From positions 34,007,001-34,071,000 of the forward strand of contig NC_092580.1 of the NCBI RefSeq assembly GCF_037975245.1: a stretch of 64,000 nucleotides of DNA, read 5' to 3'. Source of the DNA: Apostichopus japonicus. Taxonomy: Eukaryota > Echinodermata > Holothuroidea > Aspidochirotida > Stichopodidae. Both the position numbers and the translations under genes were made by a program. A model generated the notes under the pieces. It was not told the origin of the DNA. It did not search any database and was given only the letters and a program-made list of their open reading frames with translations. Below, in pieces: positions 36,085 through 47,736 of the stretch (position 1 is its first letter; each line of letters opens with the position of its first letter).

Positions 36085-36950
36085 CCGTTATGTAGTCCAT
36101 AACGACCATATGTGTTAAGAATCAACGAGGATGGTCATAATATTACGCTACAAGGCCATTAACGTAAGTCATAACGACCATTTGTTTTGTCTGAAGCAAC
36201 GAGGATGATCATAATAATACACTGCAGGTCCTTTAATGTAGTCAATAACGACCATATGTGTTGTAACGATCAGCGAGTGTAGGTCATAATAATTCGCTGC
36301 AGGTTCGTCAATGTAGTCTATAACGGCCATATGTGTTGTAACAATTAGTGAGTGTAGGTCCTTTAATGTAGTCCATAACGACCATATCTTTTGTAAGAAT
36401 CAACGAGGATGGTCATAATAATTCGCTGCAGGTTCGTCAATGTAGTCCATAACGGCCATATGTGTTGTAACGATTAGCGAGTATAGGTCCGTTAATGTAG
36501 TCCGTAACGACCATATGTTTTGTCTGAAGCAACGAGGATGGTCATAATAATACGTTGCAAGTCCTTAACGTAATCCATAACGACCATATGTGTTGTAACG
36601 ATTAGCGAGCGCAGGTCCGTTAATGTAGTCCATAAACGACCATATGTTTTGTAAGAAGCAACGAGGATGGTCATAATAATACTCTGCAGGTCTGTTAATG
36701 TAGTCCAGAACGACCATATGTGTTGTAACAATCAGCCAGTATAGGTCCGTTAGCGTAGTCCATAACGACCATATGTTTTGTACGAAAGCAACGAAGATGG
36801 TCATAATAATACGTTGCAGGTCCGTTAATGTAGTCCAAAACGACCATATGTGTTGTAACAATCAGCCAGTATAGGTCCGTTAGCGTAGTCCATAACGACC
36901 ATATGTTTTGTACGAAAGCAACGAAGATGGTCATAATAATACACTGCCGC
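36085..36950. repeat. ~129-bp composite minisatellite
   Basis: Two alternating half-units of about 65 bp, both containing CATAACGACCATATGT: one continues TTTGT..GAAGCAACGAGGATGG, the other GTTGTAACGATTAGCGAG. The repeat start CATATGTTTTGT falls at 36,512, 36,641, 36,770 and 36,900. Earlier copies are more diverged. Confidence 0.9.
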
Positions 36951-37389
36951 TGATGACAGGCAATGATTGCTATCAAGAGTTATGTTCAAACATTTTCATC
37001 TTTGTTGAAATCATCTTTGCGCATTATTTGTACATTTAAGTAAAGTTACGTTTTTCAAAATGACCTAAACAACAAGCAAGAAACAAAAAACATTAGTTGT
37101 ATAAGAAAAAGCAAGAACTTAATGCTTCTCTTAATTGCCCATAACTTATAAAAAGAACCTCTACTCTGTAATTATCCACTTGTAAAAGAAATATAAACTT
37201 GTGAAAAAAATCCGTTGCAAACTGAAGATTCTTCTCTCGTATTTTATTACCAAAAATGTAATATTTCATGTGAAAGATTAAAAAGTTATAAGGATGGCTT
37301 AATAGCAACTTATAAGCGAGAAAAAGTAGTCTCTTTTAGGGAAAAGAAATCGCAGACCAAAAACCGCATGTTCAACATCCACAATGAAA

Positions 37390-38057
37390 TAAGATTCAAT
37401 CAGAAAAATGATTCAAAGTATTGGAATGGGTCTATATGACATTTCTGAATGAGCAAAGCTATACTAATGTCTAACTTTATTAGCAAAGCTGCTACCTATA
37501 CCCATCGTGTTTTGCGTTCTTGGCTGAAAGTTTGAGTAGACATGTGTAAATCAGATTCGAAGATTCTTCCGGGTTTAATGAAAACATCGTTATAAGCAGA
37601 GTTTGTGATATGCAGCTGATACCTTCATATTGAATTATTGCCAACATGTTTTAGACGACTTACTAGAGCTTTTGTGACCATCAATTTGTAGAATATTAAG
37701 CGTTGGACAATGAGCAGTGTCCCTTCTTACGATCTTTCATTGGTTAAGTCTACAATGGAAGCATATCTGAGTACATTTGCTAGAGAATCTTTCTTCTCTG
37801 CTTTTATAATTTGACTCCTCCTACGGCTATTTGCCAAGAAAATATAACAACTGATGGCTAACACTTGCAACTGCATTTATTGTCAACATCTTTTAGACGA
37901 CATAATATAGCATTTGTGACCATCAATTTGTTTCAAATATAGAGTTAGACAATGAGCAAATTTATTTCTTAGCACCTCCCAACAATTAAATATCAGTACT
38001 ATCACATCTGAATACATTTTTTAGTTAACCTTTCTTGTCTGCTTTGATAATTTGAAG
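37390..38057 (+). pseudogene. Truncated HYR unit (unit 0)
   Basis: 37,814-37,857 aligns with the beginning of a HYR exon: ACTCCTCCTACGGCTATTTG, coding T-P-P-T-A-I-C against T-H-P-T-A-I-C in HYR 1, then a decayed ...ACTGATG. Seven bases covering the splice acceptor (AGATGTG) are missing. Directly after ACTGATG the sequence jumps to GCTAACACTTGCAACTGC, the 3' part of the repeat intron. About 770 bp (rest of exon and most of the intron) have therefore been deleted. Intron sequence of the repeat type also precedes it from about 37,390. Confidence 0.75.
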
Positions 38058-38300
38058 ATGTGACTCATCCTACGGCGATCTGTCCAATTGATATAGATAC
38101 TGATGCAAGGCTGCGAGAAGGAACCACTGCAAGAGTTGATTTTGTGGCATCATGTGATGACAACATTGACACAGGCATTCAAGCTGCTTGTAATGCAACA
38201 AGCCAAAGTGAATTTCCAGTGGGTGTAACAACAGTGACTTGTTCTTGTGAAGATTTGTCTCAAAATACTGATGTATGTTCTTTCACCGTCACAGTTAATG
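38058..38300 (+). CDS. HYR exon 1 (coding exon 12)
   Basis: First intact module, 81 residues (706-786) starting with the split-codon Asp. It shows the HYR pattern: D-x-T-x-P then C-P near the start, V-D-F in place of V-x-W, D-D-N, F-P-V-G-V-T-T-V-T, then C-S-F-T-V-T-V at the end. Six cysteines (9, 33, 45, 62, 64, 74) against the usual two in HYR, and one NAT sequon at 46. The most divergent copy: P-I-D, R-L-R-E-G, D-V-C-S-F and final Asn are unique. Acceptor TTTGAAG|AT, donor G|GTTAGT. Confidence 0.9.
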
Positions 38301-39035
38301 GTTAGTTTGAGTGAATTTCTTACATATTGCTAAGAAGTTTAAAACAAAGTCATCTGATTGCTTCTGCATAATTGAGTCTTTTCTCGAAAGTTTATATCAA
38401 TTATCAACAATGAACGTTAAATGCCTAGTTTATTTCATGAGAAGTTACTGAAAACTATCACGGACAAATGGTCTTATCAAGCACCAGAAAATGTTTGGCT
38501 AGTTTTTGCAAGAAGCCAAACTCTGTGACTGATCTGCACAGATCTTAGCGACACATGTGATGTTCAAATTTCTTGACCAAAAAACTCTTTTAATGCTCCT
38601 TTTCAAACAAACAAATTGATACTAAGTATCGGAATGGGCCTTTATGACATTTCAGACTGACCAAAGCTATATTAATGTTTAACTTTATTGATGAACAACA
38701 AAGCTGTTGCCTATACCTACACCCATGATGTATAACTTCCTTGAATGAAAAGCTGTGAAGACAATTGTTAACCAGTTTTAGACATTCTTCTGGCTTGAAA
38801 AACATCATTTACTGGTATAATTTATGATATGTGGCTAACACTTGCAACTGCATTTATTGTCAACATCTTTTAGACGACATAATATAGCATTTGTGACCAT
38901 CAATTTGTTTCAAATATAGAGTTAGACAATGAGCAATTTTATTTCTTAGCACCTCCCAACAATTAAATATACAGTACTATCACATCTGAGTACATTTTTT
39001 AGTTAACCTTTCTTGTCTGCTTTTATAATTTGAAG
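38301..39035 (+). other. HYR intron 1 (short type)
   Basis: 735 bp, lacks the retrotransposon tail found in most later introns. It differs from later introns by many substitutions and indels, consistent with an old duplication. Confidence 0.85.
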
Positions 39036-39278
39036 ATGTGACTCATCCTCTGGTAAGCTGTCCAAATGATATAGATACTGATGCAAGGCTACAAGAAGGA
39101 ACCACTGCAAGAGTTGATTTTGTGGCATCATGTGATGACAACATTGACACAGGCATTCAAGCTGCTTGTAATGCAACAAGCCAAAGTGAATTTCCAGTGG
39201 GTGTAACAACAGTGACTTGTTCTTGTGAAGATTTGTCTCAAAATACTGATGGATGTTCTTTTACCGTCACAGTTAAAG
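39036..39278 (+). CDS. HYR exon 2
   Basis: Residues 787-867. Unique P-L-V-S-C at positions 5-9; donor is GTCAGT rather than GTTAGT. Two silent differences (CTA for Leu19, TTT for Phe76). Short intron follows (39,279-40,011). Confidence 0.9.
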
Positions 39279-40011
39279 GTCAGTTTGAGTGAAATTCTTA
39301 CATATTGCTAAGAAGTTTAAAAACAGGTCATCTGAATGCTTCTGTTTAATTGAGTCTTTTCTCGAAAGTTTATTTCCATTATCAACAATGAACGTTAAAA
39401 GCCAGGTTTATTTGATAGGAAGTTACTGAAAACTATCACGGACAAATGATCTTATCAAGCACCAGAAAATGTTTGGCTAGTTTGCAAGAAGCCAACTCTG
39501 TGGCTGATCTGCACAGATCTAACCTACACATGTGATGTTCTAATTCCTTGACCAAAAATATCTTCTTATGCTCCTTTTCAAAGAAAAAAATTGATACTAA
39601 GTATCGGAATGGGCCTTATGACATTTCAGACTGACCAAAGCTATATTAATGTTTAACTTTACTGATGAACAACTAAGCTGTTACCTTTACTTATACCCAT
39701 GAGGTTTCATTCCTTGAATGAAAAGTTGTGAAAACAATTGTTAACCAGTTTTAGACATTCTTCTGGCTTGAAAAACATCATTTACTGGTATATTTTATTA
39801 TTATATGTGGCTGACACTTGCGGCTGCATTTATTATCAACATCTTTAAGACGACATAATATAGCATTTGTGACCATCAATTTGTCGCAAATTTAGAGTTA
39901 GACAATGAGCAATTTTATTTCTTATCACCTCCCAAAATTAACATCTACAGTACAATCACATCTGAGTACATTTTCTAGTTAACCTTTCTTGTCTGCTTTT
40001 ATAATTTGAAG

Positions 40012-40254
40012 ATGTGACTCATCCTACGGCGAGCTGTCCAAATGATATAGATACTGATGCAATGCTGCAAGAAGGAACCACTGCAAGAGTTGATTTTGTG
40101 GCATCATGTGATGACAACATTGACACAGGCATTCAAGCTGCTTGTAATGCAACAAGCCAAAGTGAATTTCCAGTGGGTGTAACAACAGTGACTTGTTCTT
40201 GTGAAGATTTGTCTCAAAATACTGATGGATGTTCTTTCACCGTCACAGTTAAAG
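40012..40254 (+). CDS. HYR exon 3
   Basis: Residues 868-948. T-A-S-C with A-M-L-Q-E-G, V-A-S-C-D-D-N: close to the consensus. First unit whose downstream intron (40,255-41,117) carries the retrotransposon tail. Confidence 0.9.
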
Positions 40255-40691
40255 GTTAGTTTGAGTGAATTTCTTACATATTGCTAAGAAGTTTAAAAAC
40301 AGGTCATCTGATTGCTTCTGCATGATTGAGTCTTTTCTCGAAAGTTTATTTCCATTATCAACAAAGAACATTAAAAGCCAAGTTTATTTGATGGGAAGTT
40401 ACTGAAAACTATCACGGACAAATGATCTTATCATGCACCAGAAAATGTTTGGCTAGTTTGCAAGAAGCCAAACTCTGTGGCTGATCTGCACAGATCTAAC
40501 CTACACATGTGATGTTCTAATTCCTTGACCAAAAATCTCTTCTTATGCTCCTTTTCAAACCAAAAAAAATGATACTAAGTATCGGAATGGGCCTTATGAC
40601 ATTTCAGACTGACCAAAGTTACATTAATGTTTAACTTTACTGATGAACAGCAAAGCTGTTACCTTTACTTATACCCATGAGGTTTCATTCC

Positions 40692-40823
40692 GCTCCATCC
40701 TTGTTTTTCATATTTCTAACATAGCCATATTTTTGTACTGTCTTTTACATTTGATGTGCAAGATCTTAATTTCCTTCATTGGAGTAATAAAGTTACACTT
40801 TCTTACTTACTTACTTACATTCC
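40692..40823 (+). mobile_element. 3' tail of a non-LTR retrotransposon in the HYR intron
   Basis: Compared with introns that lack it (GGTTTCATTCCTTGAATG), about 132 bp are inserted with CATTCC on both sides (40,686-40,691 and 40,818-40,823), a 5-6 bp target duplication. The insert has an AATAAAG signal near its end and a (TTAC)n tail: a 5'-truncated LINE or SINE 3' end. The copied insert recurs at starts 42,774; 43,880; 45,963; 47,068; 48,173; 49,279; 50,385; 51,490; 52,595; 53,700; 54,806; 55,912; 57,018; 58,124; 59,230; 60,336; 61,442; 62,548; 63,654. It is absent from introns 1, 2, 4 and 7. One insertion was then multiplied with the unit. Confidence 0.8.
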
Positions 40824-41117
40824 TTGAATGAAAAGTTGTAAAGACAGTTGTTAACCAGTTTTAGACATTCTTCTGGCTTGAAAAACATCATTTACTGGTA
40901 TATTTTATGATATGTGGCTGACACTTGCGACTGCATTTATTGTCAACATCTTTTAGACGACATAATATAGCATTTTTGACCATCTATTTGTTTCAAATAT
41001 AGAGTTAGACAATGAGCAATTTTATTTCTTAGGACCTCCTAACATTTAAATCTACAGTACTATCACATCTGAGTACATTTTCTAGTTAACCTTTCTTTTC
41101 TGCTTTATAATTTGAAG

Positions 41118-41360
41118 ATGTGACTCATCCTACGGCGTTCTGTCCAAATGATATAGATACTGATGCAATGCTGCAAGAAGGAACCACTGCAAGAGTTGAT
41201 TTTGTGGCATCATGTGTTGACAACATTGACACAGGCATTCAAGCTGCTTGTAATGCAACAAGCCAAAGTGAATTTCCAGTGGGTGTAACAACAGTGACTT
41301 GTTCTTGTGAAGATTTGTCTCAAAATACTGATGGATGTTCTTTCACCGTCACAGTTAAAG
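41118..41360 (+). CDS. HYR exon 4
   Basis: Residues 949-1029. T-A-F-C; unique A-S-C-V-D-N (Asp34 to Val). Followed by a short intron without the tail (41,361-42,094). First member of trimer 4-5-6. Confidence 0.9.
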
Positions 41361-42094
41361 GTTAGTTTGAGTGAATTTCTTACATATTGCTAAGAAGTTT
41401 AAAAACAGGTCATCTGATTGCTTCTGCATGATTGAGTCTTTTCTCGAAAGTTTATTTCCATTATCAACAAAGAACATTAAAAGCCTAGTTTATTTGATGG
41501 GAAGTTACTGAAAACTATCACGGACAAATGATCTTATCAAGCACCAGAAAATGTTTGGCTAGTTTGCAAGAAGCCAACTCTGTGGCTGATCTGCACAGAT
41601 CTAACCTACACATGTGATGTTCTAATTCCTTGACCAAAAATATCTTCTTATGCTCCTTTTCAAAGAAAAAAATTGATACTAAGTATCGGAATGGGCCTTA
41701 TGACATTTCAGACTGACCAAAGCTATATTAATGTTTAACTTTACTGATGAACAACTAAGCTGTTACCTATACTTATACCCATGATGTATAACTTCCTTGA
41801 ATGAAAAGTTGTGAAAACAATTGTTAACCAGTTTTAGACATTCTTCTGGCTTGAAAAACATCATTTACTGGTATATTTTATTATTATATGCGGCTGACAC
41901 TTGCGGCTGCATTTATTATCAACATCTTTAAGACGACATAATATAGCATTTGTGACCATCAATTTGTCGCAAATTTAGAGTTAGACAATGAGCAATTTTA
42001 TTTCTTATCACCTCCCAAAATTAACATCTACAGTACAATCACATCTGAGTACATTTTCTAGTTAACCTTTCTTGTCTGCTTTTATAATTTGAAG

Positions 42095-42337
42095 ATGTGA
42101 CTCATCCTACGGCGAGCTGTCCAAATGATATAGATACTGATGCAAGGCTGCAAAAAGGAACTACTGCAAGAGTTGATTATGTGGCATTATGTGATGACAC
42201 CATTGACACAGGCATTCAAGCTGCTTGTAATGCAACAAGCCAAAGTGAATTTCCAGTGGGTGTAACAACAGTGACTTGTTCTTGTGAAGATTTGTCTCAA
42301 AATACTGATGGATGTTCTTTCACCGTCACAGTTAAAG
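42095..42337 (+). CDS. HYR exon 5
   Basis: Residues 1030-1110. T-A-S-C, A-R-L-Q-K-G, V-D-Y-V-A-L-C-D-D-T: differs from neighbours at residues 18, 21, 29, 32 and 36 but nearly identical to exon 8, 3,188 bp downstream. Confidence 0.9.
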
Positions 42338-43199
42338 GTTAGTTTGAGTGAATTTCTTACATATTGCTAAGAAGTTTAAAAACAGGTCATCTGATTGCTT
42401 CTGCATGATTGAGTCTTTTCTCGAAAGTTTATTTCCATTATCAACAAAGAACATTAAAAGCCTAGTTTATTTGATGGGAAGTTACTGAAAACTATCACGG
42501 ACAAATGATCTTATCAAGCACCAGAAAATGTTTGGCTAGTTTGCAAGAAGCCAACTCTGTGGCTGATCTGCACAGATCTAACCTACACATGTGATGTTCT
42601 AATTCCTTGACCAAAAATCTCTTCTTATGCTCCTTTTCAAACCAAAAAAAATGATACTAAGTATCGGAATGGGCCTTATGACATTTCAGACTGACCAAAG
42701 TTACATTAATGTTTAACTTTACTGATGAACAGCAAAGCTGTTACCTTTACTTATACCCATGAGGTTTCATTCCGCTCCATCCTTGTTTTTCATATTTCTA
42801 ACATAGCCATATTTTTGTACTGTCTTTTACATTTGATGTGCAAGATCTTAATTTCCTTCATTGGAGTAATAAAGTTACACTTTCTTACTTACTTACTTAC
42901 ATTCCTTGAATGAAAAGTTGTAAAGACAGTTGTTAACCAGTTTTAGACATTCTTCTGGCTTGAAAAACATCATTTACTGGTATATTTTATGATATGTGGC
43001 TGACACTTGCGACTGCATTTATTGTCAACATCTTTTAGACGACATAATATAGCATTTTTGACCATCTATTTGTTTCAAATATAGAGTTAGACAATGAGCA
43101 ATTTTATTTCTTAGGACCTCCTAACATTTAAATCTACAGTACTATCACATCTGAGTACATTTTCTAGTTAACCTTTCTTTTCTGCTTTATAATTTGAAG

Positions 43200-43442
43200 A
43201 TGTGACTCATCCTACGGCGTTCTGTCCAAATGATATAGATACTGATGCAATGCTGCAAGAAGGAACCACTGCAAGAGTTGATTTTTTGGCATCATGTGAT
43301 GACAACATTGACACAGGCATTCAAGCTGCTTGTAATGCAACAAGCCAAAGTGAATTTCCAGTGGGTGTAACAACAGTGACTTGTTCTTGTGAAGATTTGT
43401 CTCAAAATACTGATGGATGTTCTTTCACCGTCACAGTTAAAG
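43200..43442 (+). CDS. HYR exon 6
   Basis: Residues 1111-1191. T-A-F-C, D-F-L-A-S-C-D-D-N (Val30 to Leu). Third member of trimer 4-5-6. Confidence 0.9.
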
Positions 43443-44305
43443 GTTAGTTTGAGTGAATTTCTTACATATTGCTAAGAAGTTTAAAAACAGGTCATCTGAT
43501 TGCTTCTGCATGATTGAGTCTTTTCTCGAAAGTTTATTTCCATTATCAACAAAGAACATTAAAAGCCAAGTTTATTTGATGGGAAGTTACTGAAAACTAT
43601 CACGGACAAATGATCTTATCATGCACCAGAAAATGTTTGGCTAGTTTGCAAGAAGCCAAACTCTGTGGCTGATCTGCACAGATCTTAGCGACACATGTGA
43701 TGTTCTAATTCCTTGACCAAAAATTTCTTCTTATGCTCCCTTTCAAACTAAACAATTTGATACTGAGTATCGGAATGGCCCTTATGACATTTCAGACTGA
43801 CCAAAGTTACATTAATGTTTAACTTTACTGATGAACAGCAAAGCTGTTACCTTTACTTATACCCATGAGGTTTCATTCCGCTCCATCCTTGTTTTTCATA
43901 TTTCTAACATAGCCATATTTTTGTACTGTCTTTTACATTTGATGTGCAAGATCTTAATTTCCTTCATTGGAGTAATAAAGTTACACTTTCTTACTTACTT
44001 ACTTACATTCCTTGAATGAAAAGTTGTAAAGACAGTTGTTAACCAGTTTTAGACATTCTTCTGGCTTGAAAAACATCATTTACTGGTATATTTTATGATA
44101 TGTGGCTGACACTTGCGACTGCATTTATTGTCAACATCTTTTAGACGACATAATATAGCATTTTTGACCATCTATTTGTTTCAAATATAGAGTTAGACAA
44201 TGAGCAATTTTATTTCTTAGGACCTCCTAACATTTAAATCTACAGTACTATCACATCTGAGTACATTTTCTAGTTAACCTTTCTTTTCTGCTTTATAATT
44301 TGAAG

Positions 44306-44548
44306 ATGTGACTCATCCTACGGCGTTCTGTCCAAATGATATAGATACTGATGCAATGCTGCAAGAAGGAACCACTGCAAGAGTTGATTTTGTGGCATCA
44401 TGTGATGACAACATTGACACAGGCATTCAAGCTGCTTGTAATGCAACAAGCCAAAGTGAATTTCCAGTGGGTGTAACAACAGTGACTTGTTCTTGTGAAG
44501 ATTTGTCTCAAAATACTGATGGATGTTCTTTCACCGTCACAGTTAAAG
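44306..44548 (+). CDS. HYR exon 7
   Basis: Residues 1192-1272. Consensus T-A-F-C / V-A-S-C-D-D-N. Counterpart of exon 4 in the second trimer; its following intron (44,549-45,282) also lacks the retrotransposon tail. Confidence 0.9.
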
Positions 44549-45282
44549 GTTAGTTTGAGTGAATTTCTTACATATTGCTAAGAAGTTTAAAAACAGGTCA
44601 TCTGATTGCTTCTGCATGATTGAGTCTTTTCTCGAAAGTTTATTTCCATTATCAACAAAGAACATTAAAAGCCTAGTTTATTTGATAGGAAGTTACTGAA
44701 AACTATCACGGACAAATGATCTTATCAAGCACCAGAAAATGTTTGGCTAGTTTGCAAGAAGCCAACTCTGTGGCTGATCTGCACAGATCTAACCTACACA
44801 TGTGATGTTCTAATTCCTTGACCAAAAATATCTTCTTATGCTCCTTTTCAAAGAAAAAAATTGATACTAAGTATCGGAATGGGCCTTATGACATTTCAGA
44901 CTGACCAAAGCTATATTAATGTTTAACTTTACTGATGAACAACTAAGCTGTTACCTATACTTATACCCATGATGTATAACTTCCTTGAATGAAAAGTTGT
45001 GAAAACAATTGTTAACCAGTTTTAGACATTCTTCTGGCTTGAAAAACATCATTTACTGGTATATTTTATTATTATATGTGGCTGACACTTGCGGCTGCAT
45101 TTATTATCAACATCTTTAAGACGACATAATATAGCATTTGTGACCATCAATTTGTCGCAAATTTAGAGTTAGACAATGAGCAATTTTATTTCTTATCACC
45201 TCCCAAAATTAACATCTACAGTACAATCACATCTGAGTACATTTTCTAGTTAACCTTTCTTGTCTGCTTTGATAATTTGAAG

Positions 45283-45525
45283 ATGTGACTCATCCTACGG
45301 CGAGCTGTCCAAATGATATAGATACTGATGCAAGGCTGCAAAAAGGAACTACTGCAAGAGTTGATTATGTGGCATTATGTGATGACAACATTGACACAGG
45401 CATTCAAGCTGCTTGTAATGCAACAAGCCAAAGTGAATTTCCAGTGGGTGTAACAACAGTGACTTGTTCTTGTGAAGATTTGTCTCAAAATACTGATGGA
45501 TGTTCTTTCACCGTCACAGTTAAAG
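45283..45525 (+). CDS. HYR exon 8
   Basis: Residues 1273-1353. Same Q-K-G / D-Y-V-A-L-C set as exon 5 but with D-D-N instead of D-D-T. Confidence 0.9.
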
Positions 45526-46388
45526 GTTAGTTTGAGTGAATTTCTTACATATTGCTAAGAAGTTTAAAAACAGGTCATCTGATTGCTTCTGCATGATTGA
45601 GTCTTTTCTCGAAAGTTTATTTCCATTATCAACAAAGCACATTAAAAGCCTAGTTTATTTGATGGGAAGTTACTGAAAACTATCACGGACAAATGATCTT
45701 ATCAAGCACCAGAAAATGTTTGGCTAGTTTGCAAGAAGCCAACTCTGTGGCTGATCTGCACAGATCTAACCTACACATGTGATGTTCTAATTCCTTGACC
45801 AAAAATCTCTTCTTATGCTCCTTTTCAAACCAAAAAAAAATGATACTAAGTATCGGAATGGGCCTTATGACATTTCAGACTGACCAAAGTTACATTAATG
45901 TTTAACTTTACTGATGAACAGCAAAGCTGTTACCTTTACTTATACCCATGAGGTTTCATTCCGCTCCATCCTTGTTTTTCATATTTCTAACATAGCCATA
46001 TTTTTGTACTGTCTTTTACATTTGATGTGCAAGATCTTAATTTCCTTCATTGGAGTAATAAAGTTACACTTTCTTACTTACTTACTTACATTCCTTGAAT
46101 GAAAAGTTGTAAAGACAGTTGTTAACCAGTTTTAGACATTCTTCTGGCTTGAAAAACATCATTTACTGGTATATTTTATGATATGTGGCTGACACTTGCG
46201 ACTGCATTTATTGTCAACATCTTTTAGACGACATAATATAGCATTTTTGACCATCTATTTGTTTCAAATATAGAGTTAGACAATGAGCAATTTTATTTCT
46301 TAGGACCTCCTAACATTTAAATCTACAGTACTATCACATCTGAGTACATTTTCTAGTTAACCTTTCTTTTCTGCTTTATAATTTGAAG

Positions 46389-46631
46389 ATGTGACTCATC
46401 CTACGGCGTTCTGTCCAAATGATATAGATACTGATGCAATGCTGCAAGAAGGAACCACTGCAAGATTTGATTTTTTGGCATCATGTGATGACAACATTGA
46501 CACAGGCATTCAAGCTGCTTGTAATGCAACAAGCCAAAGTGAATTTCCAGTGGGTGTAACAACAGTGACTTGTTCTTGTGAAGATTTGTCTCAAAATACT
46601 GATGGATGTTCTTTCACCGTCACAGTTAAAG
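46389..46631 (+). CDS. HYR exon 9
   Basis: Residues 1354-1434. Counterpart of exon 6 with the extra change Val27 to Phe (A-R-F-D-F-L). Confidence 0.9.
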
Positions 46632-47493
46632 GTTAGTTTGAGTGAATTTCTTACATATTGCTAAGAAGTTTAAAAACAGGTCATCTGATTGCTTCTGCAT
46701 GATTGAGTCTTTTCTCGAAAGTTTATTCCATTATCAACAAAGAACATTAAAAGCCAAGTTTATTTGATGGGAAGTTACTGAAAGCTATCACGGACAAATG
46801 ATCTTATCATGCACCAGAAAATGTTTGGCTAGTTTGCAAGAAGCCAAACTCTGTGGCTGATCTGCACAGATCTTAGCGACACATGTGATGTTCTAATTCC
46901 TTGACCAAAAATTTCTTCTTATGCTCCCTTTCAAACTAAACAATTTGATACTGAGTATCGGAATGGCCCTTATGACATTTCAGACTGACCAAAGTTACAT
47001 TAATGTTTAACTTTACTGATGAACAGCAAAGCTGTTACCTTTACTTATACCCATGAGGTTTCATTCCGCTCCATCCTTGTTTTTCATATTTCTAACATAG
47101 CCATATTTTTGTACTGTCTTTTACATTTGATGTGCAAGATCTTAATTTCCTTCATTGGAGTAATAAAGTTACACTTTCTTACTTACTTACTTACATTCCT
47201 TGAATGAAAAGTTGTAAAGACAGTTGTTAACCAGTTTTAGACATTCTTCTGGCTTGAAAAACATCATTTACTGGTATATTTTATGATATGTGGCTGACAC
47301 TTGCGACTGCATTTATTGTCAACATCTTTTAGACGACATAATATAGCATTTTTGACCATCTATTTGTTTCAAATATAGAGTTAGACAATGAGCAATTTTA
47401 TTTCTTAGGACCTCCTAACATTTAAATCTACAGTACTATCACATCTGAGTACATTTTCTAGTTAACCTTTCTTTTCTGCTTTATAATTTGAAG

Positions 47494-47736
47494 ATGTGAC
47501 TCATCCTACGGCGTTCTGTCCAAATGATATAGATACTGATGCAATGCTGCAAGAAGGAACCACTGCAAGAGTTGATTTTGTGGCATCATGTGATGACAAC
47601 ATTGACACAGGCATTCAAGCTGCTTGTAATGCAACAAGCCAAAGTGAATTTCCAGTGGGTGTAACAACAGTGACTTGTTCTTGTGAAGATTTGTCTCAAA
47701 ATACTGATGGATGTTCTTTCACCGTCACAGTTAAAG
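47494..47736 (+). CDS. HYR exon 10
   Basis: Residues 1435-1515. Consensus type; same peptide as exons 7, 11 and 12. Confidence 0.9.

Larger units (their letters stand above)
36029..38057 (+). other. Intron 11
   Basis: 2,029 bp. First half is a minisatellite (36,085-36,950); second half (from about 37,390) is decayed HYR-unit intron sequence including a broken HYR exon start. Confidence 0.75.

Noticed and set aside
39003-39209. Minus-strand open frame over HYR exon 2
   Set aside because: Antisense shadow of the HYR coding exon.
40643-40831. 62-codon open frame repeated 20 times in the array
   Set aside because: It lies inside introns and spans the inserted retrotransposon tail; it is multiplied only because the unit is. 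No start context or domain.
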